Positions 1 to 10,718 are shown, counted from the stretch's first letter. The stretch is DNA of 64,000 nt from Haematobia irritans (GCF_050003625.1 NC_134398.1:83074983-83138982); one strand, 5' to 3'. Numbers and translations: made by a program. Notes: generated by a model not told the origin, from the letters alone.

Positions 1-481
1 TTCGGAATTCCTTTCATACTTCAACTCTACAAGGTATTCTTTTGTTCAAAAACTATTTAAAGCTATTGTTTGGAATTTTATACTGTTTTATATATTTTCT
101 TTAAATTGAAACTTATTGTTAAAATTATTTAAATGTAACGGTCGATATAGTATGTGTTGTTATGTAGTGTTTATGATTATTAGTATTACGATAATAATCA
201 TTGCTGAAAGCTTAGTTATAAGAAAAAGAACGAACGTTAAATTTTCTCTATATTAAGGCGATAAATGAGATGTGTGAGAGTTGTTGTCGTCAGTCCTCTG
301 TAGCTGCAAGTAGTGTTACGCAATCTGGAACACCAATACAATTTTGTAAAAAGTAGAACTAAAGATTTTTATTTATCCGTAAAACAACGTGATAACAGCT
401 ATTCATTACCGACAAGCCAGGTTGTGCTTACAAGTAGTAATAATAATAACAACAAATTAAAACAAGACAATAGAAAACAAA
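1..481. other. AT-rich stretch without recognisable feature
   Basis: No ORF of interest, no long repeat shared with the rest of the window. It ends in A-rich and AAT/AAC runs (about 440-485) that abut the M2 copy. Confidence 0.5.
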
Positions 482-822
482 ACAAGTAAGGAAAGTCTAA
501 AGTCGGGCGGTGCCGACTATATTATATCCTGCACCACTTTGTAGAGCCACGTTTTCGCCATATCAAATCCGTCAAAGGTGTTGGGCGCTATATATAAAGA
601 TTTCTGTTCCCCTATACATCCATTTAAATCTGACTCGACCTGGATAAAATTTGTTAGACTTCCAGAAAACTGTAGACTTAAAAATTCAGTCTAATCCCCT
701 GGGGTGGAACACAATGTTCCAGAGTGTGGCGCAGTGTATAAATATGGAAAAAAATTAAATCTGAAGCAATTTTAACTAACTTTGCAAAGTGTAACTTTGT
801 GTGGCGCAGGATATAAATATAG
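482..822 (-). repeat. M2 dispersed repeat, internally deleted copy
   Basis: Reads in reverse the conserved M2 3' end (AACAAGTAAGGAAAGTCTAA, AAGTCGGGCGG) and finishes with the reverse of the M2 5' end (GTGTGGCGCAGGATATAAAT). The left-end motif occurs twice (about 726 and 799). M2 appears at least six times in the window. Confidence 0.75.
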
Positions 823-1145
823 TCACAATCCGAAATACTGTTTCTAGTTATATCTTCAAAAAATCTGACTTAATTAGAGATTTAAACGGTATTATTCATG
901 TAATTAAAATGAATTAAAGCCTTTTCTTATGTTTTTTTAGTAAAACTTTTATTTTGTTCCTAGATATTTGTTTTCAGCTGTTTTATTGGAGACGATTTTT
1001 TGACAATTTCTTTGGGACGAAGTGGCGATTTTCACGAATAATATTTTAAAAATGTTGACACCACTGGTTGCAATTTCTCATTTCTTGGATGTTAAATTCT
1101 ATTACTTGGCTCGAACAGACAATACAATAGCAACCCGAGTAAAAA
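823..1145. other. AT-rich stretch, nothing recognised
   Basis: T-rich low-complexity DNA between the M2 copy and an AGATCTA-rich repeat. No coding signal on either strand. Confidence 0.4.
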
Positions 1146-1430
1146 TTGGGAGATCTAATGTGATATGAGTATATCCAAAAAATGCTAAGATCTAATGCTA
1201 TTGACTTAGATCTGATCAGATCTCAATATTGGGCCATATCTAATGTCTTAGATATAATCATATCTATCCCTATATGTAGTTAAATCTGGTGTTAGATCTC
1301 GGAATATATGGAATTACATATAAATATATGTATCTAATTCTATATCATCATATCTAGGTATATCTGCTTAGATCTGAAGGGGCCGATTTTGAGATCTAAT
1401 TAAATATAATTAGATCCACCAATTTCATTT
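1146..1430. repeat. AGATCTA-rich palindromic element
   Basis: Variants of AGATCTAAT and its near-palindromes recur every 15-30 nt. The ends read TTGGGAGATCTAATG and ATTAGATCCACCAA, which are roughly inverted copies. No ORF. Probably a non-autonomous element; family unknown. Confidence 0.4.
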
Positions 1431-1681
1431 TTCATTTATTATTCTATTGTAACATTTTGTAATAATTCCACCAATTCCATCGTTATGCTGATGGAATCAA
1501 TTTTGCAATGTTTCTACAATGCGGCGACGTAGTCTGTTGCAATCAAACATAAATATTTTCAGATTTTATGCTTGTATTGTACAAACATGTTTTGTTTCTC
1601 CGTAAGCATATCTTTTTAGGCCCCAAAATATGTCTATCAAATAGAGCATGCTGATTTCTCATTTAATTCTTTCACTGATGA

Positions 1682-2657
1682 AACACGGATGAAAAAGATT
1701 GTTTTTCATATGTTTGGCTATAAACATTATATGTTTGGAACACAAATTTTTAAACACAATATTTTTGAGTGCAAGCATATAATGCTCATAAACTAGCATA
1801 CCATGTTTGGGACATATATGTTAATATGTTAGAACATATTATGTTTGGGACATAAAATATTTTTAAATATAATATGCTTGGATGCAAACATATATTAATT
1901 TAGAAATAGCCTATAAACATATATGTGTTTAGTAGCTTGGAGCGCTATTTAACAGGGAGCGATATTGAATTAAGTTGGTGGTTGTTGCTTGTTATTACAA
2001 AATTAACATTTTATTTTTCCTTGGGCAATTGATCAACTACTTCTTTGATCCTTGAACTGTGTGGTCCGCTGTTCGAATCTCCGTCCGGCAAAAGGTAAAA
2101 TTAAAATAAAAAAAATCATACAATTGAATAATTTCTTCTACAATGTTTGTATTACAGAAAAAGGTGCTAAGAACTAAAAAATCTCGTGGAAGTGAGAAAG
2201 ATGTGGGGGAATATACAATTGGGCAGAAACAAAATTTTGAGCATTCAGGTCGAAAACCTATGTTGTTAGCACCTATATTACCTGTTTATTTTCATAATTC
2301 ATTATGATTGTAAATATATAAATAAATAAATAAAATTTTGAGCACAATATTGTTTGGGAGAATTTTTTAAGCATATAATATTTTTGGGTGCAAAATGCTT
2401 CCAAACATATTATATGTTCACATAATAACATATTGTTTTTTGGAAGACAACATTATTGAATTTGGATGCAAAAATACAAAATGTTTGGAAATTGACTGCC
2501 CAAACATATATTGTTTAGACCAATATGCTTTCAAACATATTATATATTGGAAGAGATCAAACATATAAATGTGTGGGCAATAGCCAAAAATGTATACGCT
2601 TGAAGCAAAATATGTTTGGGAGTATATGTTACAGAAGCGATTTTTTGTGAGCGTGCA
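1682..2657 (-). mobile_element. E1 element ('ATATGTTTGG' family), reverse orientation
   Basis: Plus-strand reading begins ACACGGATGAAAAAG and ends with the reverse of the E1 left end (AAGCGATTTTTTGTGAG). It contains many ATATGTTTGGGACATA-type blocks and one degraded tRNA-like module (about 2035-2095) with a B-box-like GTTCGAATCTCC. Non-coding, so presumably non-autonomous. Confidence 0.65.
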
Positions 2658-2679
2658 GGTATACCGGTATGAAATAAGC

Positions 2680-2847
2680 GTTTTTTCCTCTTCCATAGCG
2701 TTTTTTCTTTCCCATAGTTTTTAAATGGTCTGAAATGGTATGTTGTGCAACATTTAACATTGCTGCCATTTGCTTTTGACGCAAAGTGTCATCTCCATCC
2801 AGTTCGGCGTCTTCAAAATTTTTTTGGTGATCTTCCACATTCTTCAT
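2680..2847 (-). pseudogene. Mariner transposase HTH fragment
   Basis: Minus-strand reading includes FEDAELDGDD, then LRQKQMAAMLNVAQHTIS and LKTMGKKKRYGR. This is the second helix-turn-helix of mariner-type transposases (pattern FxDAELxxLLDED..QTQxxLAxxLxVxQxxISxRLKxMG). It lacks the catalytic domain and runs into E1 sequence. A dead fragment. Confidence 0.6.
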
Positions 2848-2849
2848 TT

Positions 2850-4100
2850 CTCACTTCAAAATCATTATTTCTGAGCCGTTGAAACCATCTTTTCAAATGA
2901 AAACAAAAACTTAATGCTTTCCACAAATCATCTCTTTCTGACACAAAATTCGACATTTTTAACACGATGAAATGAAATATGATGTTGTTTGTTCGATAAC
3001 TTGATGTATACTAAATATTTTTCACAGAAGTCATAGCAAAAAAACAAAACAAACAAAAAAAATAAGAGCTCGTTCACAAAACATGTTCGCTATCGAGACA
3101 TTTGTATCTTGACTCTCACTTCATACCGGTAGTTTTTCTCTATTCCTTCTCGGCTTTCTCCGATGTTACTAAACATATATACGTTTATACGAAATTTCTA
3201 AATCAATATATGTTTGCATTCAGAGACATTATCGTCCGTGTATGAGTCGGTTTCAGGATACTTATTGCCAATGCCCTCAACGAAACACAACACTGTCTTG
3301 ACGCGCAAATAGAGACTAGAGATATTTCGATAATAGGTTACGCATGATTCGCAACACACCTTAATCACACAACGCGTTCAGCATATGGTTATCGGGTAAA
3401 ACGCAAAAAACTAACCGCCATCTGTCAATACACAAAACCACTCCTCACGACCCGTAGAGCATACATATTAAGTTTATCAAAATCGGTGAGGTAGGTCTTG
3501 AGTTATGGTGCAAAAAAAAAAAAACTAAATAATTATATATGTATATTTATATAAATACTGTAGATATTTTTACTACTAAACATCAAACTTGTCGTATTTA
3601 ATATTGATTTCCGTTGGTAAAAAAAATGTGTTGCATATTTTACACCTTACCCCCATAGATCGAATATTTTTGTTCGATTGCGAAATCCAGTGCAGCCTAA
3701 CCAAAATATGCATGTTCGATTGACGTGGTGTTACCCATCACAAGACCAAAAATGTAACCTATTTTGCACTGTAGCTAGTCATACAGTGAAGGGGGTTACA
3801 CTTTCAACCTAAATAATACCGTTGTTGAAAATACAAAAGAAAGTGTACCAAGTGTGTATTGTGGTTGTTTTTCAACTTCTTAACCACAGTAGGTTAATTT
3901 ACGAAGAATAAGCATTTCAATTATTTAGTGCAACATTTGTATGGAACCAGAAACGAACAGTGAATGGGCAACCTTAGTGTTGCTATCTGCTATCTGCCAA
4001 CTGATAACTCTATCGCTCGTATGCCTAACCCATAACGTTTAGACATACGAGCGCTATTTGTGTTGTTTACAACAACTAAAAAGATTCATCTTGCCCAAAA
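2850..4100. other. Unassigned AT-rich DNA with a short hairpin
   Basis: No convincing coding region. About 4012-4053 carries inverted CGCTCGTATG / CATACGAGCG arms (10 bp) around a 20-nt loop. The block 3620-3800 has two oppositely oriented C5/G5 runs near TTACAC but no clear element ends. Confidence 0.4.
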
Positions 4101-4504
4101 ATGGAATTAAATTATGATTATTTTCGTGCGATTATTGTGCGTCGATGAATTTAATGCCATTTTTGGCGATGAAGCTTCGTCAAGGACCAGTGTTTATCGA
4201 CGGTATAGTGAATTAAACGGAGGTCACATTTCACTCCAAGGCGAATTTCATGAAGGTCGCGTGTTGTTCCGGAAACTATTGGTGCTGTGCACCAACTGAT
4301 ATTTCAAGATCGTCGTGTGACCTATCGAGAAATTGAGACAATCTTAGGCATTAGTAGGACCAGTGTTGCCAGTATTGGGGATTTTTCCCCAAATTGAAGA
4401 TATTTTTTCGTGAATGGGGACGACACTAAGTAGGACCAGCATACATTTAATATTGCATGGACATTGTCCAAACGGCTCGTGCCGTTTGGTCGAAAGAAAT
4501 GCTT
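4101..4504 (+). pseudogene. Mariner-like transposase N-terminal remnant
   Basis: ATG at 4101 starts MELNYDYFRAII. After a small internal deletion comes CVDEFNAIFGDEASSRTSVY, then after a frameshift VPETIGAVHQL and VTYREIETILGIS, and finally scraps resembling WSKEML. This follows the order of mariner transposase N-termini (MEL..FRAII, DEFN..FGDEAPSRTSVY, VTYREIE..LGIS). Several frameshifts and no catalytic domain; it is cut by the M2 insertion at about 4505. Not functional. Confidence 0.75.
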
Positions 4505-4850
4505 TTTATACCCTGTGCCACACTGTGGAACAGGGTATTATAAGTTAGTGCATATGTTTGCAACACCCAGAAGGAGACGAGATAGACACATGGTGTCTTT
4601 GGAAGAAATGCTCAGGGTGGGCTCCTGAGTCGATATAATCATGTCCGTTTGTCCGTGAACACATTTTGTAATCAAAGTCTAGGTCGCAGTTTTAGTCCAA
4701 TCGACTTCAAATTTGGCACAACTATGTGTTTTTGTTCAGAATAGAACCCTATTGAGTTTGGAAGAAATCGGTCCAGATTTAGATATAGCTTCCATATATA
4801 TATTTCGCCCGATATGGAATTATATGGCCCCAGAAGCCAGAGTTTTACCC

Positions 4851-5204
4851 TAGGTTAGGTTAGGTTAGGTTATGTGGCAGCCCAATGTATCAGGCTCACT
4901 TAGACTATTCAGTCCATTGTGATACCACAGTGGTGAACTTCTCTCTTATCACTGAGTGCTGCCCGATTCCATGTTAAGCTCAATGACAAGGGACCTCCTT
5001 TTTATAGCCGAGTCCGAACGGCGTTCCACATTCCAGTGAAACCACTTAGAGAAGCTATGAAACCCTCAGAAATGTCACCAGCATTACTGAGGTGGGATAA
5101 CCCACCGCTGAAAAACTTTTTGGTGTTCGGTCGTAGCAGGAATCGAACCCACGACCTTGTGTATTCAAGGCGGGCATGCTAACCATTGCACCACGGTGGC
5201 TCCC
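4851..5204 (-). mobile_element. tRNA-headed SINE, copy A
   Basis: In minus orientation it starts GGGAGCCACCGTGGTGCAAT, carries an A-box-like segment (TGGTGCAATGGTTAGCATG) and a B-box (GGGTTCGATTCC), has a body of about 270 nt, and ends in a pentamer tail (CCTAA)n with four units. It is inserted in M2: the uninterrupted M2 form is visible at about 58540. Confidence 0.8.
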
Positions 5205-5345
5205 TAAATTTTGCTTAAAATTTTGCACAAGAAGAACAATTAGTACTATAGTCAAGTGGGTCAAATTTTATTGAAATCGGTTCAGATATGGACTTATATT
5301 CGCCCGATATGGACTTATATGGCCCCAGAAGCCAGAGTTTTACCC

Positions 5346-5699
5346 TAGGTTAGGTTAGGTTAGGTTATGTGGCAGCCCAATGTATCAGGCTCACTTAGAC
5401 TATTCAGTCCATTGTGATACCACAGTGGTGAACTTCTCTCTTATCACTGAGTGCTGCCCGATTCCATGTTAAGCTCAATGACAAGGGACCTCCTTTTTAT
5501 AGCCGAGTCCGAACGGCGTTCCACATTCCAGTGAAACCACTTAGAGAAGCTATGAAACCCTCAGAAATGTCACCAGCATTACTGAGGTGGGATAACCCAC
5601 CGCTGAAAAACTTTTTGGTGTTCGGTCGTAGCAGGAATCGAACCCACGACCTTGTGTATTCAAGGCGGGCATGCTAACCATTGCACCACGGTGGCTCCC
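5346..5699 (-). mobile_element. tRNA-headed SINE, copy B (tandem duplicate of copy A)
   Basis: Same sequence and same M2 flanks as copy A, 495 nt downstream. It arose with the tandem duplication rather than by a second transposition. Confidence 0.8.
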
Positions 5700-5833
5700 T
5701 AAATTTTGCTTAAAATTTTGCACAAGAAGAACAATTAGTACTATAGTCAAGTGGGTCAAATTTTATTGAAATCGGTTCAGATTTAGATATAGCTCCCATA
5801 TATATATTTCACCCGATATGGACTAATACGGTC

Positions 5834-5872
5834 CACAGTGTCGTGTTTTCATATAAACGGTGGCCAAAAATA
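5834..5872 (+). other. Transib left end: heptamer, 23-nt spacer, nonamer-like
   Basis: CACAGTG at 5834-5840 is identical to the consensus V(D)J recombination-signal heptamer. It is followed by 23 nt and then CCAAAAATA at 5864-5872, which is close to the consensus nonamer. This is a reading of the sequence; activity is not implied. Confidence 0.65.
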
Positions 5873-6589
5873 GAAAGAGTTATCGTAGAAGAATGAAAAT
5901 TGGTACACATTATTATTATAAGTAGGAAAGAAAAAAAAACGAAGTGAAATGAAAAAACCTTATATTTTCCATAATTGTTCTTGGAATTGAACCAAATTTG
6001 GCTCGATTTAGCTCTGATATATTACTGATAACTCTGGTGAGTTATATGAAATTATCTCAAAGGACACGCCCACCTCCCATATATCCTGAAATCAACAAAA
6101 AATTATATTTTCCAAAATTATTCTTGGAATTGAACCAAAGTAGGCTTGATTTGTCCTTGATGACTTTTTGATTAGTATATTTAATTTCATTTAATTATCT
6201 TACAAAATACGTCTACATCCCATATGTCCTTGATACAAAATAAGAAAATCATTTTCTATATTATAAATATATATTTTTTATACCCTCCACCATAGGATGG
6301 GGGTATATTAACTTTGTCATTCCGTTTGTAACACATCGAAATATTGCTCTAAGACCCCATAAAGTATATATATTCTGGGTCGTGGTGAAATTCTGAGTCG
6401 ATCTAAGCATGTCCGTCCGTCCGTCCGTCTGTCCGTCTGTCCGGCTGTCCGTCCGTCTGTGGAAATCACGCTAACTTCCGAACGAAACAAGCTATCGACT
6501 TGAAACTTGGCACAAGTAGTTGTTATTGATGTAGGTCGGATGGTATTGAAAATGGGCCATATCGGACCACGTTTACGTATAGCCCCCAT

Positions 6590-7480
6590 ATAAACCGATC
6601 CCCAAATTTGGCTTGCGGAGCCTTCCGGAGCAGCAAAATTCATCCGATCCGGTTGAAATTTGGTACGTGGTCTAAGTATACGGTCTCTAACAACCATGCA
6701 AAATTGGTCCATATCGGTCCATAATTATATATAGCCCCCATATAAACCGATCCCCAGATTTGACCTCCGGAGCCTCTTGGAGGGGCAAAATTCACCCGAT
6801 CCGGTTGAAATTTGGTACCTGATGTTAGTATACGGTTTCCAACAACCATGCAAAAATTGGTCCATATCGGTCCATAAATATATATAGCTCCCATATAAAC
6901 CGATCCCCAGATTTGACCTCCGGAGCCTCTTGGAGGAGCAAACTTCATCCTACCCGATTGAAATTTGGTACGTGGTGTTAGTATATGGTCTCTAACAACC
7001 ATGCAAAAACTGGTCCATATCGGTCCATAATTATATATAGCTCCCATATAAACCGATCCCCAGATTTGACCTCCGGAGCCTCTTGGAGGGGCAAAATTCA
7101 TCCGATCCGTTTGAAATTGGGTACCTGATGTTAGTATACGGTCTCTAACAAGCATGCAAAAATTGGTCCATATCGGTCCATAATTATATATAGCTCCCAT
7201 ATAAACCGATCCCCAGATTTGAACTCTGGAGCCTCTTGGATGAGCAAAATTCATCCGATCCAATTGAAATTTAGTACGTGGTGTTAGTATATGGTCTCTA
7301 ACAACCATGCAAAAATTGGTCCATATCGGTCCATAATTATATATAGCTCCCATATAAACCGATCCCCAGATTAAACCTCCGGAGCCTCTTGGAGGTGCAA
7401 AAGTCATCCGATGCGGTTGAAATTTGGTACATTTCGTTAGTATATGGCCTCTAACAGCCATGTAAAAATTGTCAAATTTC
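6590..7480. repeat. About six 151-nt monomers inside M1
   Basis: Each monomer has ATAAACCGATCCCCAGATTT, CCGGAGCCTCTTGGAGG, ATCCGATCCGGTTGAAATTT and CAACCATGCAAAAATTGG in order. Starts lie near 6591, 6742, 6895, 7048, 7201 and 7353. Confidence 0.8.
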
Positions 7481-7481
7481 A

Positions 7482-7915
7482 TTACTATAGAAAGTTTTGT
7501 CAAAATTTCATTTCCATAGAAAGTTTTGTAAAAAGTTTATTTCTATAGCAATGTTTGTCAACATTTTATTTCCATAGAAAATTTTGTCAAAATTTTATTT
7601 CTATAGAAAATTTTGTAAAAAATTTATTTCTGTAGAAAATTTTGTCAACATTTTATTTCTATAGACAATTTTGTCAACATTTTATTTCTATAGAACATTT
7701 TGTCAACATTTTATTTCTATAGAAAATTTTGTCAACATTTTATTTCTATAGAAAATTTTGTCAAAATTTTATTGCTATAGAAAATTTTGTCAACATTTTA
7801 CTTCCATAGAAAATTTTGTCAACATTTTATTTCTATAGAAAATTTTGTCAAGTTTTTATTTCTATAGAAAATTTTGTCAAAATTTTATTTCTATAGAAAA
7901 TTTTGTCAAACTGAA
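7482..7915. repeat. 28-nt tandem array (TTTTATTTCTATAGAAAATT type)
   Basis: About fifteen copies of a unit containing TTTCTATAGAAAATTTTGTC. The same unit, in either orientation, occurs at about 20448-20690, 25180-25280 and 41810-42190. Confidence 0.85.
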
Positions 7916-8273
7916 TTATATACGTATTTAATCGGCTTTTTTTTGTTTAATATATACTCCTTATGGACTAACTCACAATTTAGAAGACAGTGTTAAAAAG
8001 TTTTACGATACCTTGCCATCGGCAAGTGTTATCGCAACCCAAGTAATTCGATTGTGGTTGACAGCCTTTAGTAGAAGTTCCTACGCAATCCATGGTGGAG
8101 GGTACATAAGATTCGGCCTGGCCGAACTTACGGCCGTATATACTTGTTTTCATTTGCCAATTACTATTATTATATTTAATAAGAGATAGGAAACATCTAT
8201 TTTTCAAATTCATTATTATTGATTAACAAAATATTAAGGAAATGATTAAATAAATAAAACTAAATATTTTTCC

Positions 8274-8698
8274 TTATTCACTAAAGCTGTCATTATCCGT
8301 ATCACTCGATTCGTACGGACTCAAAAAATTTTCTGCAATTATAATTTCAGAACATTCCTCAGTATTGGATTCACTTTGGATAAGAAATTGAGTTATTTCA
8401 TTATAATTCTTAGCCTTCTTATTATTTGCTTTTCTATGAATAGTAATATTTGGTTCAGACTGCAAAATCATTCTTTCAATTAAATCTTATTGGTTGACTC
8501 ACGACTATTTTTTTCTGGTATGATTTAATCGGGTCTTTCTAAAAACTTTACGAGTTGCTTCTATAGCTTCCTCCGACAGCATTCCAACAGGCATTTTGGA
8601 ATGTTTTATGAATTCTACACTATGAACAAGAATTTTATGAACTGTAGCTGGCATGTAATACCAAGCGTAATTTGTCGAATTTCCACCTGTCTCGACAC
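8274..8698 (-). pseudogene. Transib/RAG1-like transposase, C-terminal remnant
   Basis: Minus-strand reading: WYYMPATVHKILVHSVEFI, then MPVGMLSEEAIEATRKVFRK and TRLNHTRKK, with a stop at about 8508 and at least two frameshifts before ERMILQSEPNITIHRK and an acidic tail ending DNDSFSE. The GMLSEEAIEATRKVFRK..R segment lines up with the RAG1 region around its third catalytic acidic residue (Glu962), where SE..E..NK.FR..RK..AR is conserved. The ordering PATVHKxLVHG..LPxGxLSEEAxEAxNK is the usual Transib C-terminus. The two catalytic Asp regions are gone. An acceptor-like TTTTCAG precedes it. Confidence 0.65.
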
Positions 8699-9205
8699 TG
8701 AAAATTTAAAGAATAAATGAAAGGGGGATGAACGGGGACGCGAAACTAAATTTTTTTTTTACTCTACACACTTGCCCAAATATTATATTAAAATATTAAA
8801 AAAGTGTTTTTTGGTGTTTTTTTCTTACACTCCACTGAACTTGAATGTTTTTTTAACAAACTTCGATTTTCGCTTTTTGTTTATATTCGGTGTAACGGTA
8901 AACCCCATATGATCCACCAAACGAGCCAAAATAGCTAGTTGCCTTTTCATTATATTCTAACACGTTTATCCAATTCTAAATTATACTGCTTTACCGACAA
9001 TTTTTATTTTAACTTACCGAATTAAATTTGGGTAACTTTTATAATATTTATATATCGATATTTTTACTAGAACTATTAACTTTGAATGCTAATAACTTTT
9101 TGGAAATATAAAATTTTTTAAAAATTCCTTTTGATCTAACATAAATAAAGTGTTGTTTGTAAAACGAAATCAACCATTTTTAAAAACTAGTATAGTGATA
9201 TTTTT

Positions 9206-9233
9206 GATTTTTGGCCGCCCTCACGACACTGTG
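9206..9233 (-). other. Transib right end: heptamer, 12-nt spacer, nonamer-like
   Basis: On the minus strand CACAGTG (9233-9227), then 12 nt (9226-9215), then CCAAAAATC (9214-9206). Spacer starts are the same as on the left (TCGTG), and the left spacer is 11 nt longer. Confidence 0.65.
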
Positions 9234-10132
9234 CGGTCCCAGAGCCAGAGTTTTACCCCAATTTGGTTGAAATTTTGCACTAGGGGTACAATTAGTAGTG
9301 TAGTCAAGTGTGCCAAATTTTATTGAAATCGGTTCAGATTTAGATATAGCTCCCGTATATATCTTTCGCCCGATATGGACTAATACGGTCCCAGAAGCCA
9401 GAGTTTTACCCCAATTTGGTTGAAATTTTGCACTAGGAGTATAATTAGTAGTGTAGTCAAGTGTGCCAAATGTAGTTGAAATCGGTCCAGATTTAGATAT
9501 AGCTCCCATATATAGCTTTCGCCCGATTTACACTCATATGACCATAGAGACCAATTTTTAACTCCGATTTAGTTGAAATTTTGCACAGGGAGTAGAATTA
9601 GCACTGTAGCTATGCGTGCCGAATTTGGTTGAAATCGGTTCAGATTTAGATATAGCTCCCATATTTATGTTTTTCTGATTTCGACAAAAATGGTCAAAAT
9701 ACCAACATTTTCCTTGTAAAATCGCCACTGCTTAGTCAAAAGTTATAAAAATGACTCTAATTTTCCTAAACTTCTAATACATATATACCTAGCGATAAAT
9801 CATAAATAAACTTTTGCGAAGTTTCCTTAAAATTGCTTCAGATTTAAATATTTCCCATATTTATACCCTGTGCCACACTGTGGAACAGGGTATTATTTTT
9901 TAATAACATTGTGTTCCACCTGAGTGCATTAGCCGACTTAAATTTTGAGTCTATAGATTTTGTAGAAGTCTATCAAATTCTGTCCAGATCGAGTGATATT
10001 TAAATGTATGTATTTGGGACAAACCTTTATATATAGCCCCAACATATTTGACGGATGTGATATGGTATCAAAAAGTGGTGGAGGGTATAATAAAGTCGGC
10101 CCCGCCCGACTTTAGACTTTCCTTACTTGTTA
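9234..10132 (+). repeat. M2 dispersed repeat, 3' part, with a second M2 start
   Basis: Continues the M2 copy after the Transib element. At about 9861 a new TTTATACCCTGTGCCACACT begins, and the block ends at the family 3' end (CGGCCCCGCCCGACTTTAGA, then CCTTACTTGTT). The last 270 nt look like a deleted second copy. Confidence 0.7.
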
Positions 10133-10597
10133 CTTAAGCATTTTTCACTAAAATTAAATATTTATACTTTTATTTTTATATTTATTTATTTATAAATAAA
10201 AAAACACCACAGGTAAAACAGAAAAATAATCAAATTTGTAATTAATTTAAAATATTATAAGACACATAAATACACCCTCAAAAAAATCGCTTCTCTAACA
10301 AACTTATTTTGCAGGAAGCACGTATATTATTGAATATTGCCGAAACATTATTATGTTTGTTTTACGTGAACATATTACGTGTTTTGTGCATTTTGAGCCC
10401 AAAAATATTATATGCTTGGAAGAAGTTTCTCCCAAAGAAGATTGTGCTCAAAACAATTTCTTTCTGCCTAATTGAATATTCCCTCATATCTTTCTCACTT
10501 CCACGAGATTTGCTGGTTCTTAGCACCTTTTTCTGTATTACAAACAATGTTGACGAAATTATTCAATTTTACAAATTTTTTAAATTTTATGTTTCGC

Positions 10598-10668
10598 CTG
10601 GACGGAGAATCGAACCGAGGACCTTACAGTTTGTAAGTCAACACACTATCCACTGGGCTACGTTGCTG
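10598..10668 (-). other. tRNA-like module 1 in E1
   Basis: Minus strand: TAGCCCAGTGGATAGTGTGT-like A box and CTCGGTTCGATTCTCCGTC-like B box spaced as in a tRNA gene. It is repeated in the E1 copies at 18951-19022 and 35970-36043. Not a tRNA gene: no clean acceptor stem. Confidence 0.6.
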
Positions 10669-10718
10669 TTATAGTCACCAGTAGACAATTATCGTTATAA
10701 GTTACATTTATATAGCAT

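Larger units (their letters stand above)
4806..5795. repeat. 495-bp tandem duplication (two copies)
   Basis: The unit beginning near 4806 (CGCCCGATATGG) repeats at offset 495, including a complete SINE and the M2 flank. A 69-codon open frame in the SINE reads identically in both copies, so the copies are near-identical over the compared part. Probably unequal exchange between M2 monomers, or a sequencing/assembly duplication. Confidence 0.85.
4505..5833 (+). repeat. M2 dispersed repeat, 5' part (interrupted by SINE and Transib)
   Basis: Starts TTTTTATACCCTGTGCC and carries an internal monomer of roughly 180 nt built on ATCGGTTCAGATTTAGATAT, GCTCCCATATATATCTTTCG and CCAGAAGCCAGAGTTTTACC. The sequence continues at 9234 after the Transib-like insertion, which duplicated CGGTC. 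Confidence 0.7.
6279..8150 (+). repeat. M1 dispersed repeat (GTCY-microsatellite element), long copy
   Basis: Begins TATACCCTCCACCATAGGAT, has the conserved core CCATAAAGTATATATATTCT followed by a GTCC/GTCT microsatellite (about 6413-6463), then about six monomers of around 151 nt (6590-7480), then a 28-nt tandem array. It ends with a palindrome TTCGGCCTGGCCGAA and CGTATATACTTGTTTTC. The core plus (GTCY)n resembles dipteran 'mini-me' elements, as I recall them. A 287-codon open frame on the minus strand is only the translated monomers. Confidence 0.75.
5834..9233 (-). mobile_element. Transib-like (RAG1-related) transposon, with M1 nested inside
   Basis: Both ends begin CACAGTGTCGTG as inverted repeats, flanked by a perfect 5-bp duplication CGGTC (5829-5833 and 9234-9238). 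The empty form of this target (ACTAATACGGTCCCAGAAG) occurs in other M2 copies, such as near 9390 and 58670. CAC-starting ends and 5-bp GC-rich target duplications are hallmarks of Transib elements, and the coding remnant at 8274-8698 agrees. Without the nested M1 (6279-8150) about 1.5 kb of Transib sequence remains, so it is internally deleted and non-autonomous. A 142-nt direct repeat (about 5960 and 6102) lies in its left half. Confidence 0.8.

Noticed and set aside
6640..7503. 287-codon open frame on the minus strand
   Set aside because: Translates 151-nt M1 monomers; the peptide simply repeats (IWGSVYMGAIYNYGPIW) and has no start, splice or family support.
7980..8213. 77-codon minus-strand open frame
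   Set aside because: Covers the M1 3' end and its flank; part of the peptide (YGRKFGQAES) is the M1 palindrome, also seen in the other M1 copies.
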